The notes under the pieces were generated by a model. That model worked only from the letters and a program-made list of their open reading frames with translations. It made no database searches and was not told the origin of the DNA. This document shows positions 1 to 6,233 of a stretch of DNA of 7,084 nucleotides, piece after piece. Each line of letters starts with the position of its first letter. The first letter of the stretch is position 1. The translations under genes were made by a program, and so were the position numbers. Source of the DNA: an uncultured Ruminococcus sp. (GTDB lineage Bacteria; Bacillota; Clostridia; Oscillospirales; Acutalibacteraceae); assembly GCA_905234305.1 (NCBI GenBank), contig CAJOHT010000050.1, positions 1 to 7,084 on the forward strand, written 5' to 3'.

Positions 1-1129
1 TTCTCTCGTATTTATTTTTCTTTATACAAGCGGTAAGCTCGTCCAGCGCCTTTGTATAACGGGCGTCCTTAAACTCGACCTTATCGCCGATTTTTGTGGA
101 TTTAAGACTCGGGGCGATCATCGAGATAAGGTTCTTGGGCTTCTTAGCGACCTGCTCGAGAATTATACTCTCGTCGCTTACCATATAGTACAGCCCGTCA
201 GCTTTCATCGAATACGCGGGAGTCGCGTTTTCGATATTTATAACAATCGAATTCGGTAAGCGGAAACCGATCGAAGCGGATTTAACGTAGGGCAGGCTGT
301 CCTTTACCGCCCCTTTATCTCCGAACATTGACGCTATAAATATATTATCTCCCTCACTGACCTTAGCAAGCCTTATTACGGTATCGTTAGGATAGTATTT
401 ATTTCCGCTTACGTAGATATTTTCGGCTTTAAACAGTACCGTAAGCGAAAGCACAATGCCCACCGTAATTACTATCACAATAATCGACACATAAGCAAAG
501 ATCCTTCTCGCTCTGCGCTTAGCGGGTGAGATCGGCTTAGGCATTCTTTTACGGCGTTCCTTACGCTGTTTTTTTGCCTGTTCCTTTCTTACCGCGACCT
601 CATCGGCATAAAAACCGTCCTTATGGTCGCTCGCCTCTAAATTACGTACACGCTTATCGGTTTCCTTCTCGATAATATCGGGAAGTGTTTTCTTTTTCGG
701 ACGTCTTTTTGTATCGTTCGGGCGGGCTTTTTCACGGCGTTTTTCGGATTTAGCGTTCTTTGTTCTGCGCTTCTTCTCAGCGTCACGCATAATATCGCTT
801 CTGCGCCTTGCGCCGTCTATACGCTGTTCGTTCTCCACCTCAATGCTTTGAACCCTGACGTTACGGTTCTGAGAAGCTTTACGCCTGCGCTCCGCCTCAC
901 TCATTCGGCTAAAGTCTACAGCGCGGTCATCTGTTCGGGGCTTAGGTCTTTGAGACTTAATATGGGCGTCCTCAGCCTTACGCGCCTGCTTACGGGCTTC
1001 TTCACGGTACTTAGCGGCTTTTTTATCAAATTTTCTGTTAAGCTCCTGCTCCTTTTTATGCTGATTTTCAAGCGCTTTTTTCTCCTTAGGAGTAAGCTCG
1101 CGCCTGCGCTTAGGTCTTCTGTCGTCCAT
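1..1129 (-). CDS. ftsQ: Cell division protein FtsQ/DivIB, C-terminus cut by window edge
   Basis: The frame opens at an ATG (1129-1127) and stays open for 376 codons to the left edge, so the C-terminus is missing. Three parts are visible. Residues 1-209 are a cytoplasmic tail extremely rich in Lys and Arg (76 of 209 residues, against about 38 Asp/Glu). One membrane segment follows at about 210-233. A POTRA-like domain follows from about 235 to 306, with the family pattern NIYVSGN, GDNIF, LPYVKSA, LPNSIVINIEN and then YYMVSDESIILE, the start of the beta domain. In the family this single-pass protein joins the FtsL/DivIC divisome subcomplex and helps recruit or control septal synthases. It starts 30 bp after murA and is probably co-transcribed with it. 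The N-tail is longer than I would expect for DivIB. The start is supported by a ribosome binding site; the family call is confident. Confidence 0.9.
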   Translation of the reverse strand, partial: MDDRRPKRRRELTPKEKKALENQHKKEQELNRKFDKKAAKYREEARKQARKAEDAHIKSQRPKPRTDDRAVDFSRMSEAERRRKASQNRNVRVQSIEVENEQRIDGARRRSDIMRDAEKKRRTKNAKSEKRREKARPNDTKRRPKKKTLPDIIEKETDKRVRNLEASDHKDGFYADEVAVRKEQAKKQRKERRKRMPKPISPAKRRARRIFAYVSIIVIVITVGIVLSLTVLFKAENIYVSGNKYYPNDTVIRLAKVSEGDNIFIASMFGDKGAVKDSLPYVKSASIGFRLPNSIVINIENATPAYSMKADGLYYMVSDESIILEQVAKKPKNLISMIAPSLKSTKIGDKVEFKDARYTKALDELTACIKKNKYER

Positions 1130-1134
1130 ATTTT

Positions 1135-1147
1135 CACCCCTTTCCTT
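1135..1147 (-). promoter_or_regulatory. Ribosome binding site of ftsQ
   Basis: The sense strand reads AAGGAAAGGGGTG followed by five bases and ATG. The purine-rich AGGGG lies about 7 nt before the ATG at 1129 and supports that start. It sits in the 30-bp spacer after the murA TAG stop, which has room for little else. Confidence 0.7.
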
Positions 1148-1159
1148 AGTTTTTTACAT

Positions 1160-2413
1160 CTATATTTTCCTTACATCCGCTCCAAGAGAGCTTAGCAATA
1201 CCTCGTAGCTTTCATATCCTCTCTCAAGATATTCTATTCCATATATTTCCGTTTTATCTTCCGCGGCGAGAGCTGCTGTTACGAGCGCTGCCGCTCCGCG
1301 CAAATCGCGCGCCTCAATCTTAGCTCCGTAGAGTGATTTTACGCCGTTTACAACGGCTACTCTTCCCTGCACATTAATATCCGCTCCAAGCCGCGTCAAG
1401 CCTTCGACATGCTTAAAACGATTTTCAAAAATATTCTCGGCGAACACCGAAGTGCCGTCGCACAACGTCGCCGCCGCCATCAATACCGCCTGAGCGTCGG
1501 TCGGGAATCCGGGGTACGGCATTGTCCTTACGAGCCGCATCGACTTAAGCCTTTCGGGAGCCGAAAACAATAAATCGCCGTCATTAAAAACAGCCTTGCA
1601 TCCCGTTTCCTCAAACACGGGTATAACCGCGCTCAGATGATTTTGCACTACTCCGCGCAGCGTTATTTCGCTTCCCGTCACAGCCGCCGAGGACATCAGC
1701 GTAGCCGCTACGATCCTGTCGGGGATTATATTATGGGACGCTCCGTAAAGCTCTTTGCCGCCGTTTATTACAATTACACCCTCGCCCGCGCCGTAAATCT
1801 CAGCGCCTGCTTCATTAAGAAAATCGCATAAATCGGTAATCTCGGGTTCTCTGGCAGCGTTTATTATAGTAGTAGGGCCTTCGGCTCTCACAGCCGCCAA
1901 TATTATATTCTCGGTAGCTCCTACGCTCGGGAACGATAAATCGATTTTAGCTCCCTTTAGACCGTTCTCTGCGCGGCATTCAATAACGCCGTAACGTTCC
2001 GAAATCTTCGCGCCCATTTTCCTGAGTGCCTTTAAATGCAGGTCTATAGGTCTTGGACCCAACTCGCACCCTCCGGGGAAACTCAGCTTAGCATACCCCG
2101 TACGGGCTAACAGCGCACCCAAAAACACAATAGAACTGCGCATCTCGCGCATAAGGCTGTCGGGAATATCGTTCTCGCGCAAGCCGTCACTATTCACAAT
2201 TACCGCGCCGCTTTGCTCATAAGCGTCACAGCCGAGATATCGGAGTATCCTCATAGACGCGTCAACATCCGACAGCATAGGGCAGTTAAAAAGCAAGTTT
2301 TCTCCGCGTGTCAGGATAGTTGCCGCCAATATCGGCAACGCGCTGTTTTTAGCGCCCTGAACCTCCGCTTCTCCGAAAAGTTTTCTTCCGCCTGTTACCA
2401 CAAATCTTGACAC
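1160..2413 (-). CDS. murA: UDP-N-acetylglucosamine 1-carboxyvinyltransferase MurA
   Basis: MurA transfers enolpyruvate from PEP to UDP-GlcNAc in the cytoplasm, the first committed step of peptidoglycan synthesis. From the GTG at 2413 the protein is 417 residues, normal for the family. Visible landmarks are GAKNSALP with Lys22-Asn23, the active-site loop PGGCELGPRPIDLH with Cys116, FPTDAQA with the catalytic-base Asp306, ENRFKHVE, RDLRGAAALV and ERGYE near the end. Cys116 is the residue alkylated by fosfomycin in sensitive enzymes; the Asp variant of intrinsically resistant MurA is not present. The open frame also allows a GTG at 2422, but GAGGGG (2427-2422) abuts that codon and lies 8 nt before the GTG at 2413. 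Starting at 2413 also gives the family-like N-terminus MSRFVVTGG. The gene sits 62 bp after murG and 30 bp before ftsQ. It could be either of the two MurA paralogues common in Firmicutes. Confidence 0.96.
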   Translation of the reverse strand: MSRFVVTGGRKLFGEAEVQGAKNSALPILAATILTRGENLLFNCPMLSDVDASMRILRYLGCDAYEQSGAVIVNSDGLRENDIPDSLMREMRSSIVFLGALLARTGYAKLSFPGGCELGPRPIDLHLKALRKMGAKISERYGVIECRAENGLKGAKIDLSFPSVGATENIILAAVRAEGPTTIINAAREPEITDLCDFLNEAGAEIYGAGEGVIVINGGKELYGASHNIIPDRIVAATLMSSAAVTGSEITLRGVVQNHLSAVIPVFEETGCKAVFNDGDLLFSAPERLKSMRLVRTMPYPGFPTDAQAVLMAAATLCDGTSVFAENIFENRFKHVEGLTRLGADINVQGRVAVVNGVKSLYGAKIEARDLRGAAALVTAALAAEDKTEIYGIEYLERGYESYEVLLSSLGADVRKI

Positions 2414-2417
2414 ACGA

Positions 2418-2461
2418 AGCACCCCTCAACATCATAATACCAATGATATTTTATGAGTGCC
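2418..2461 (-). promoter_or_regulatory. Possible hairpin in the murA leader covering its ribosome binding site
   Basis: In the RNA, GGCACUC (2461-2455) can pair with GGGUGCU (2424-2418) over 7 bp with two G-U pairs. An inner AUCAU/AUGAU stem of 5 bp with a 7-nt loop lies between the arms. The outer helix takes up the last three G's of the GAGGGG ribosome binding site, so folding could lower murA initiation. This is read by eye from one sequence, with no folding energy or covariation behind it. Confidence 0.35.
2422..2427 (-). promoter_or_regulatory. Ribosome binding site that decides the murA start
   Basis: The sense strand reads GAGGGG, then eight bases, then GTG at 2413. With the upstream GTG at 2422 there would be no spacing, because that codon uses the last G of the motif. 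A TGA at 2428-2426 closes the frame further upstream, so these two GTG codons are the plausible starts and 2413 is preferred. Confidence 0.7.
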
Positions 2462-2475
2462 GTTTTTTTATGTTA

Positions 2476-3597
2476 CTAAATATGACCTGTTATTTTCCTT
2501 ATTACGGAGTAAATTCTCTCGTTAGCGTCGATAATCGCCATCTTACGGGCGTTATCCGTATATTCCTTGAGCTTTTCGGGATTCTGGAGCAGGCTGTCCG
2601 CCTTCTCGATAACAAGCTCCTCGGTCAAATCCTTCTCCTCGATAATCTCAGCCGCCCTGTTATTTACGAGCGCCATAGCGTTATGGTACTGGTGGTTTTC
2701 GGCAACATTCGGAGACGGAATAAGTATAGAAGGTTTGCCCATCGCCTGGATCTCCGAAAGCGTAATTGCTCCCGACCTCGAAATAACAAGGTCAGCCGCC
2801 GCCATACAGGTAGCCATATTGTCTATATATTCACGCACATCAAGGTTAGGACACTTCCTGACATCGACTCCCTTTTCCTTAACATAATCGGGGAACCATA
2901 GTCCGTTCTTACCGTAACCGTGGATATGCTGGTATTTACCATCTTTTCCGCTTCGGGCGATAAGTCCCGCTACACCCTCGTTTATCATACGCGCTCCGAG
3001 CGAACCTCCGAACGAAAGCACTACAGGTCTTTCGTCAAGTCCGAGCTGTTTACGGGCTTCTTCCTTATTAGCGGAGATGATTTCTTTTCTTACGGGATTA
3101 CCCGTAACAACACAGTTGCTCTTCTTATCAAAATATTTTTCCGCGTCCTTAACCGCGAGCATTACTCTCTTAGCGGATTTCGCGAGCATTTTATTCGTAA
3201 CGCCGGGGTAAGCGTTCTGCTCGTGGATAATAGTAGGGATGCCCATTTTAGCGGCAGTTCTCAGTACAGGACCGCTTACGTAACCGCCCGTACCGACGCA
3301 TATATCGGGTTTAAAATCCTCGATAATTTTACGCGCTTCCTTAGAGGAAGAAAAAGTTCTTTTTACGGTAAGAGCGTTTTGCTTCATAGCGGCAGGACTT
3401 AAGCTGCGTTTAAAGCCGCTTATCGTAATAAACTCCATATCGAAGCCTGCCTTAGGCACAAGAGTTTCCTCCATACCGCCGCGGTTTCCGACAAAAAGTA
3501 TTTTAGCGTTTTTCTCCTTATCGCGTACATAGCCCGCAATCGCTAAAGCGGGGTTGATATGGCCCGCGGTTCCTCCGCCTGCTAAAAGTATCCTCAT
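2476..3597 (-). CDS. murG: Lipid II synthase MurG (undecaprenyl-PP-MurNAc-pentapeptide GlcNAc transferase)
   Basis: MurG moves GlcNAc from UDP-GlcNAc to lipid I at the inner membrane face, making lipid II. The 373 residues show the GT-B two-domain layout. The N-domain has the first glycine loop GGGTAGHINPALAIA at residues 7-21, then GTGGYVSGP at 102-110 and HEQNAYPG at 125-132. The C-domain has FGGSLGA at 196-202 and the UDP-GlcNAc site SRSGAITLSE at 273-282, then GKPSILIPSP and AENHQYHNA at 299-307. The GYGKNG and NLDVREYIDNM stretch resembles what I recall of clostridial MurG. The start is fixed by MRILLAGGGTAGH, the usual beginning. No good Shine-Dalgarno motif lies at normal spacing; a hairpin occupies the 10-28 nt before the ATG. 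The gene follows ftsW after 166 bp and precedes murA by 62 bp. Confidence 0.97.
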   Translation of the reverse strand: MRILLAGGGTAGHINPALAIAGYVRDKEKNAKILFVGNRGGMEETLVPKAGFDMEFITISGFKRSLSPAAMKQNALTVKRTFSSSKEARKIIEDFKPDICVGTGGYVSGPVLRTAAKMGIPTIIHEQNAYPGVTNKMLAKSAKRVMLAVKDAEKYFDKKSNCVVTGNPVRKEIISANKEEARKQLGLDERPVVLSFGGSLGARMINEGVAGLIARSGKDGKYQHIHGYGKNGLWFPDYVKEKGVDVRKCPNLDVREYIDNMATCMAAADLVISRSGAITLSEIQAMGKPSILIPSPNVAENHQYHNAMALVNNRAAEIIEEKDLTEELVIEKADSLLQNPEKLKEYTDNARKMAIIDANERIYSVIRKITGHI

Positions 3598-3606
3598 ATT
3601 TTAATT

Positions 3607-3627
3607 GTCCACGTCCGGCGTGGACGT
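3607..3627 (-). promoter_or_regulatory. Compact hairpin just before murG (stem II of copy A)
   Basis: GTCCACG (3607-3613) and CGTGGAC (3619-3625) form a perfect 7-bp stem with a 5-nt loop ending 9 nt before the murG ATG. A second, mutually exclusive pairing is possible between ACGTCC (3611-3616) and GGACGT (3622-3627). There is no U-run after it, so it does not look like an intrinsic terminator. Its position, where murG would need its ribosome binding site, makes a translational or mRNA stability role possible but unproven. Confidence 0.55.
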
Positions 3628-3722
3628 CCCTTTCTAAAAATTCATATCCTCCGTACCGTTTCGCATTATCAAGTTTTGGATACATAGGATATGTTCTGCG
3701 TTCAACTATATATTTATTGCTT

Positions 3723-3753
3723 ACTTATCACTTACCACTTACCACTTATCACT
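3723..3753 (-). repeat. Tandem heptads, four units plus a partial one
   Basis: On the plus strand the units are ACTTATC, ACTTACC, ACTTACC and ACTTATC (3723-3750), followed by ACT. They start 11 bp after the ftsW stop codon. Related heptad pairs occur at the same end of the other two repeat copies, so they appear to belong to the repeat family and not to be an isolated slippage tract. Confidence 0.75.
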
Positions 3754-3754
3754 A

Positions 3755-3774
3755 AAAAACAATTTATTGTTTTT
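3755..3774 (-). other. A/T-rich palindrome across the ftsW stop codon
   Basis: AAAAACAAT (3755-3763) and ATTGTTTTT (3766-3774) are a perfect 9-bp inverted repeat separated by two bases. It includes the last codons and the TAA stop of ftsW. Only one G-C pair is present and no separate U-tract follows, so it is at best a weak terminator or an RNA-processing signal, and may be chance in an A/T-rich stretch. Confidence 0.3.
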
Positions 3775-5032
3775 CTATATTCGCCGTTCTCGAAATCGAG
3801 AGTATCAGTCCCATCTGCGCAAGCAGCATAATCAGCGAGCTTCCGCCGAAACTGAAGAACGGCAGCGAAATACCGGTATTCGGGAGCCAGTCGGTTATAA
3901 CTAATATATTGAGTACAACCTGCACGCCTATCTGGGACGAAAGTCCGATTCCGAGCAGCTTGCCGAATCTGTCCTTAGACCTTAAGCTCAGGGTGATTCC
4001 TCTCCATACAAGCAGAGCGAATATCAGCAGAATAATCAACGCGCCGATAAATCCAAGCTCCTCACACACAATCGCGAACACGAAATCGTTCTGAGGTTCG
4101 GGGAGATAAAGGTATTTCTGTCTTGACTGCCCGAGTCCGAGTCCGAAAAGTCCGCCCGAACCGATCGAGTAGAGCGAATTTCTCGTCTGCCAGGTTGTCT
4201 GCCACATATCCTCGGTCGTATAAACAAGAGCCTGACCCCAGCCGTCCATTCGCTGCATAGCGTATGTAAGAACACCAGTAACCGCCGCGCCTAAAATCGC
4301 AACGCCGAGCAATATAGCGCCGATAACAAGGTATTTCATCTTCATTCCGCCGATATAAAGCATAATTACCGTCAGTATTCCGATAATTACAATACCCGAA
4401 TAATGCGGCTCCAAAAGCAGCAACGCCGCTGTCGAACCGAAAATCAGAATTCCAGGCAAAACACTGTACTTAGCGGACTGCATTTTATCGTAATAAAGGC
4501 TTCCCCAATGCGCGAAGAAAAGAATAATCGCGAATTTCGTAATCTCGGACGCCTGTATATTAACGGGGCCTATCTCAATCCAGCGGTGTACATTACCTGG
4601 GAGTACCAGAACTACCATAAGCGTAATATACGAGAAGCCCAGCAACAGAGGCGCGAGCTTATGCAGCTTATTATAGTTAAAGAACGATATTCCGAGCATA
4701 GCCGCTATTCCTATAACGGCGTAGATAAGCTGGCGGCGCACGTAATAATAGCTGTCGTTGAGCTTATAATACGCGCTCGGGTAACTCGCCGAGAACATCA
4801 TTATCATTCCGATAATTACCAGCACAAGCACTAAAAGCAAAAACGGTAAATCAAGTCCCATTCCCCTCTCTAAAAGAGGACGGCGAATCTTTTTTTTACG
4901 CTTCAGCTTCTCTTGAGCCGCAGGTCGTCTGCGGAAATCGTCGTTTCTTCTGCGCGAGCGCGTTCTATTCAGTTTTTCATCATAGAGACGGTTCACGTCA
5001 GCGCGACGCATTACCTCAACCTGTGGCGCCAT
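3764..5032 (-). CDS. ftsW: SEDS-family peptidoglycan glycosyltransferase FtsW (SpoVE-like)
   Basis: SEDS proteins polymerise lipid II into glycan strands in the membrane, working with a class B PBP. The 422 residues give a basic cytoplasmic tail (1-57, 21 Lys/Arg) and about ten membrane segments from residue 61 to 413. Family motifs are HRWIEIGPVNIQASEITKFA near 149-168, PEPQNDFVFAIVCEELGFIGA at 311-331 and PNTGISLPFFSFGGSS at 384-399. Asp316 matches the catalytically essential Asp of the large extracellular loop in FtsW/RodA. The usual PDLGT motif after segment 5 reads PHYSG (209-213). The ATG at 5032 has GAGGAG 8 nt upstream; the internal Met8 has no well-spaced site. The class B PBP two genes upstream is the natural partner. 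FtsW and sporulation-specific SpoVE cannot be told apart from sequence alone. Confidence 0.93.
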   Translation of the reverse strand: MAPQVEVMRRADVNRLYDEKLNRTRSRRRNDDFRRRPAAQEKLKRKKKIRRPLLERGMGLDLPFLLLVLVLVIIGMIMMFSASYPSAYYKLNDSYYYVRRQLIYAVIGIAAMLGISFFNYNKLHKLAPLLLGFSYITLMVVLVLPGNVHRWIEIGPVNIQASEITKFAIILFFAHWGSLYYDKMQSAKYSVLPGILIFGSTAALLLLEPHYSGIVIIGILTVIMLYIGGMKMKYLVIGAILLGVAILGAAVTGVLTYAMQRMDGWGQALVYTTEDMWQTTWQTRNSLYSIGSGGLFGLGLGQSRQKYLYLPEPQNDFVFAIVCEELGFIGALIILLIFALLVWRGITLSLRSKDRFGKLLGIGLSSQIGVQVVLNILVITDWLPNTGISLPFFSFGGSSLIMLLAQMGLILSISRTANIEKQ

Positions 5033-5040
5033 TCTTTTAT

Positions 5041-5046
5041 CTCCTC
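5041..5046 (-). promoter_or_regulatory. Ribosome binding site of ftsW
   Basis: The sense strand reads GAGGAG, 8 nt before the ATG at 5032, confirming the start with the basic tail. The 10-mer CGAGGAGATA containing it is identical to one in the mraY leader (6243-6234), so this site may be part of the repeat family. Confidence 0.7.
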
Positions 5047-5058
5047 GTTTTTTAAATA

Positions 5059-5075
5059 TCCACGTCTATCGTGGA
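5059..5075 (-). promoter_or_regulatory. Compact hairpin upstream of ftsW (stem II of copy B)
   Basis: TCCACG (5059-5064) pairs with CGTGGA (5070-5075) around a 5-nt loop. The alternative ACGTC/GACGT pairing (5062-5066 with 5074-5078) mirrors the one in copy A, and the differences between the copies lie mainly in the loop. It lies 12 nt upstream of the GAGGAG motif, leaving that site free, unlike the arrangement at murG. Confidence 0.55.
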
Positions 5076-5184
5076 CGTTCCTATCTTAAATCCATTTCCC
5101 CCGCACAAAGTGCCTCTGTAAGATTTTGGATACATCGGATAGGTTCTTCGTTCGACTAATCCATATTACCTATTACCTAAATAT

Positions 5185-6213
5185 TTATACTCCGAAAAAT
5201 ACTAAAAGAAATGCTCCTATTCCGAAAATAACCGTTACCGCACTGAACACGGAAACGATCTTGACCTCGGACCAGCCGCACATCTCGAAATGATGGTGAA
5301 TAGGGCTCATCTTAAAGAGTCTTTTTCCGTGGGATATTTTAAAATAACCTACCTGTAATACAACCGAGAACATCTCGCACAAATAAACTATTCCAAGCGG
5401 CAGAAGCAAAATCGGCATATTCACCGCGAACGCCAGCGCGCACACGATACCGCCCAAAAACAGCGAGCCCGTATCGCCCATAAACACCTTAGCGGGATGG
5501 AAATTCCATACCAAAAAGCCTAAGCATCCGCCCGCGACAGCCGCCGCCATAAAGGAAACTCCCATAAAGCTCACCAAGCTAGCGATAAGCATAAAGAATA
5601 TCGCTACAAAAAACGTAAGCGAGCCGTCAAGTCCGTCAATACCGTCGGTAAGATTTACCGCGTTTACAATACCGACGATCACAATCGCGGATATTACATA
5701 ATAAAGCCATCCGAGGTCTACCTCGCCCGCGAAAGGAATTATAGTCTTAGTACCGTAACCCATAAAGCCGAGTACCGCTAAATACGCGATAGTTACCGCA
5801 AATTGGAGGACTAATTTCTGAATAGCGGTAAGACCGAGATTACGCTTTTTTACAACCTTGATATAGTCGTCGATAAAGCCGATTATACCGTGGCCGAGCG
5901 CCAGTCCCAATCCCGCGAAAACAAACGTCACGCTTCTTGCGGGATCCTGCTGGTATGATCCGACAAAGCTGTTGCCGAATATGCTGTACAGCAACACGCT
6001 TACAGTCGTTACCACGCCGATTCCGATAATGAACATAATACCGCCCATTGTCGGCGTACCTTGTTTTTCCTTATGCCAAGACGGTCCGATATCGAGTATC
6101 GTCTGACCGAAATTCACCTTATGGAGAAAAGGTATAAGGAACCTGCCTATAAGCGCCGTTATCCCGAATGATAAAAGCGCCGATAAAAATGTCCATATCC
6201 CAAAAATCGTCAT
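5185..6213 (-). CDS. mraY: Phospho-N-acetylmuramoyl-pentapeptide transferase MraY
   Basis: MraY transfers phospho-MurNAc-pentapeptide from the UDP precursor to undecaprenyl phosphate, making lipid I in the cytoplasmic membrane. At 342 residues it is of normal length with about ten membrane segments. Signature sites are HKEKQGTPTMGG at 47-58, GFIDDYIKV at 112-120 with the paired Asp115/Asp116, NAVNLTDGIDGLDGS at 184-198, VWNFHPAKVFMGDTGS at 235-250 with Asp247, and the histidine motif MSPIHHHFE at 302-310. All family-critical acidic and histidine residues I know of are present. The ATG at 6213 has GGAGG 8 nt upstream. It follows the PBP by 165 bp and precedes ftsW by 152 bp, both spacers carrying the repeat. 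murD, which often follows mraY, is missing here. Confidence 0.97.
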   Translation of the reverse strand: MTIFGIWTFLSALLSFGITALIGRFLIPFLHKVNFGQTILDIGPSWHKEKQGTPTMGGIMFIIGIGVVTTVSVLLYSIFGNSFVGSYQQDPARSVTFVFAGLGLALGHGIIGFIDDYIKVVKKRNLGLTAIQKLVLQFAVTIAYLAVLGFMGYGTKTIIPFAGEVDLGWLYYVISAIVIVGIVNAVNLTDGIDGLDGSLTFFVAIFFMLIASLVSFMGVSFMAAAVAGGCLGFLVWNFHPAKVFMGDTGSLFLGGIVCALAFAVNMPILLLPLGIVYLCEMFSVVLQVGYFKISHGKRLFKMSPIHHHFEMCGWSEVKIVSVFSAVTVIFGIGAFLLVFFGV

Positions 6214-6220
6214 TTTCTAA

Positions 6221-6226
6221 TCCTCC
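6221..6226 (-). promoter_or_regulatory. Ribosome binding site of mraY
   Basis: GGAGG on the sense strand lies 8 nt before the ATG at 6213, a near-ideal site. A second purine-rich motif, GAGGAG (6242-6237), lies about 10 nt further upstream and belongs to the 10-mer shared with the ftsW leader. Confidence 0.8.
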
Positions 6227-6233
6227 TTTTTTA

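Larger units (their letters stand above)
3607..3753 (-). repeat. Intergenic repeat, copy A (ftsW-murG spacer)
   Basis: This fills nearly all of the ftsW-murG spacer. In sense order it contains four tandem heptads of GATAAGT/GGTAAGT type (3750-3723), the shared core (3708-3674), a stem I pair CATATCCT (3693-3686) with AGGATATG (3650-3643), and a compact hairpin (3627-3607). The core matches copy B at 31 of 35 aligned positions without gaps and copy C at 22 of 35. A block near the second stem arm, TCCCT then TAAAAA then TATCCTCC on the plus strand, is also shared with copy C. The outer limits are uncertain by several bases. Confidence 0.75.
5038..5180 (-). repeat. Intergenic repeat, copy B (mraY-ftsW spacer)
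   Basis: This occupies most of the 152-bp spacer. Plus-strand landmarks are the heptad pair ATTACCT twice (5165-5178), the core (5124-5158), a GCAC/GTGC mini-hairpin in the middle (5103-5113), and a compact hairpin (5059-5075). The long-range stem here has two parts: CCTATC with GATAGG (5080-5085 with 5138-5143) and ATCCA with TGGAT (5090-5094 with 5127-5131). The compact hairpin region matches copy A at 20 of 24 positions. The gene-proximal end appears to include the ftsW ribosome binding site. Confidence 0.75.

Noticed and set aside
848..1195. 115-codon plus-strand open frame opposite ftsQ
   Set aside because: It lies antisense to the basic tail of ftsQ and runs into murA; the composition is that of a shadow frame and it has no recognisable domain.
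2407..2901. 164-codon plus-strand open frame opposite murG and the murA leader
   Set aside because: It overlaps clearly conserved MurG motifs on the other strand and shows no family pattern of its own.
2920..3402. 160-codon plus-strand open frame inside murG
   Set aside because: Antisense to the MurG N-domain; no ribosome binding site or domain seen.
3634..3645. Tiny upstream open frame (Met-Asn-Phe-stop) before murG after GGAGG
   Set aside because: Only 2 nt separate GGAGG from the ATG, too few for initiation, and copies B and C do not keep the frame.
3698..3753. A/T-rich boxes upstream of murG resembling promoter -10 elements
   Set aside because: No -35-like partner at 16-18 bp was found, and the boxes are not kept in the other two repeat copies.
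3755..3774. Intrinsic terminator after ftsW
   Set aside because: The palindrome has one G-C pair and no following U-run, and the next gene belongs to the same pathway, so termination there is not supported.
4403..4834. 143-codon plus-strand open frame inside ftsW
   Set aside because: Antisense to membrane segments of FtsW; it is a by-product of their codon composition.
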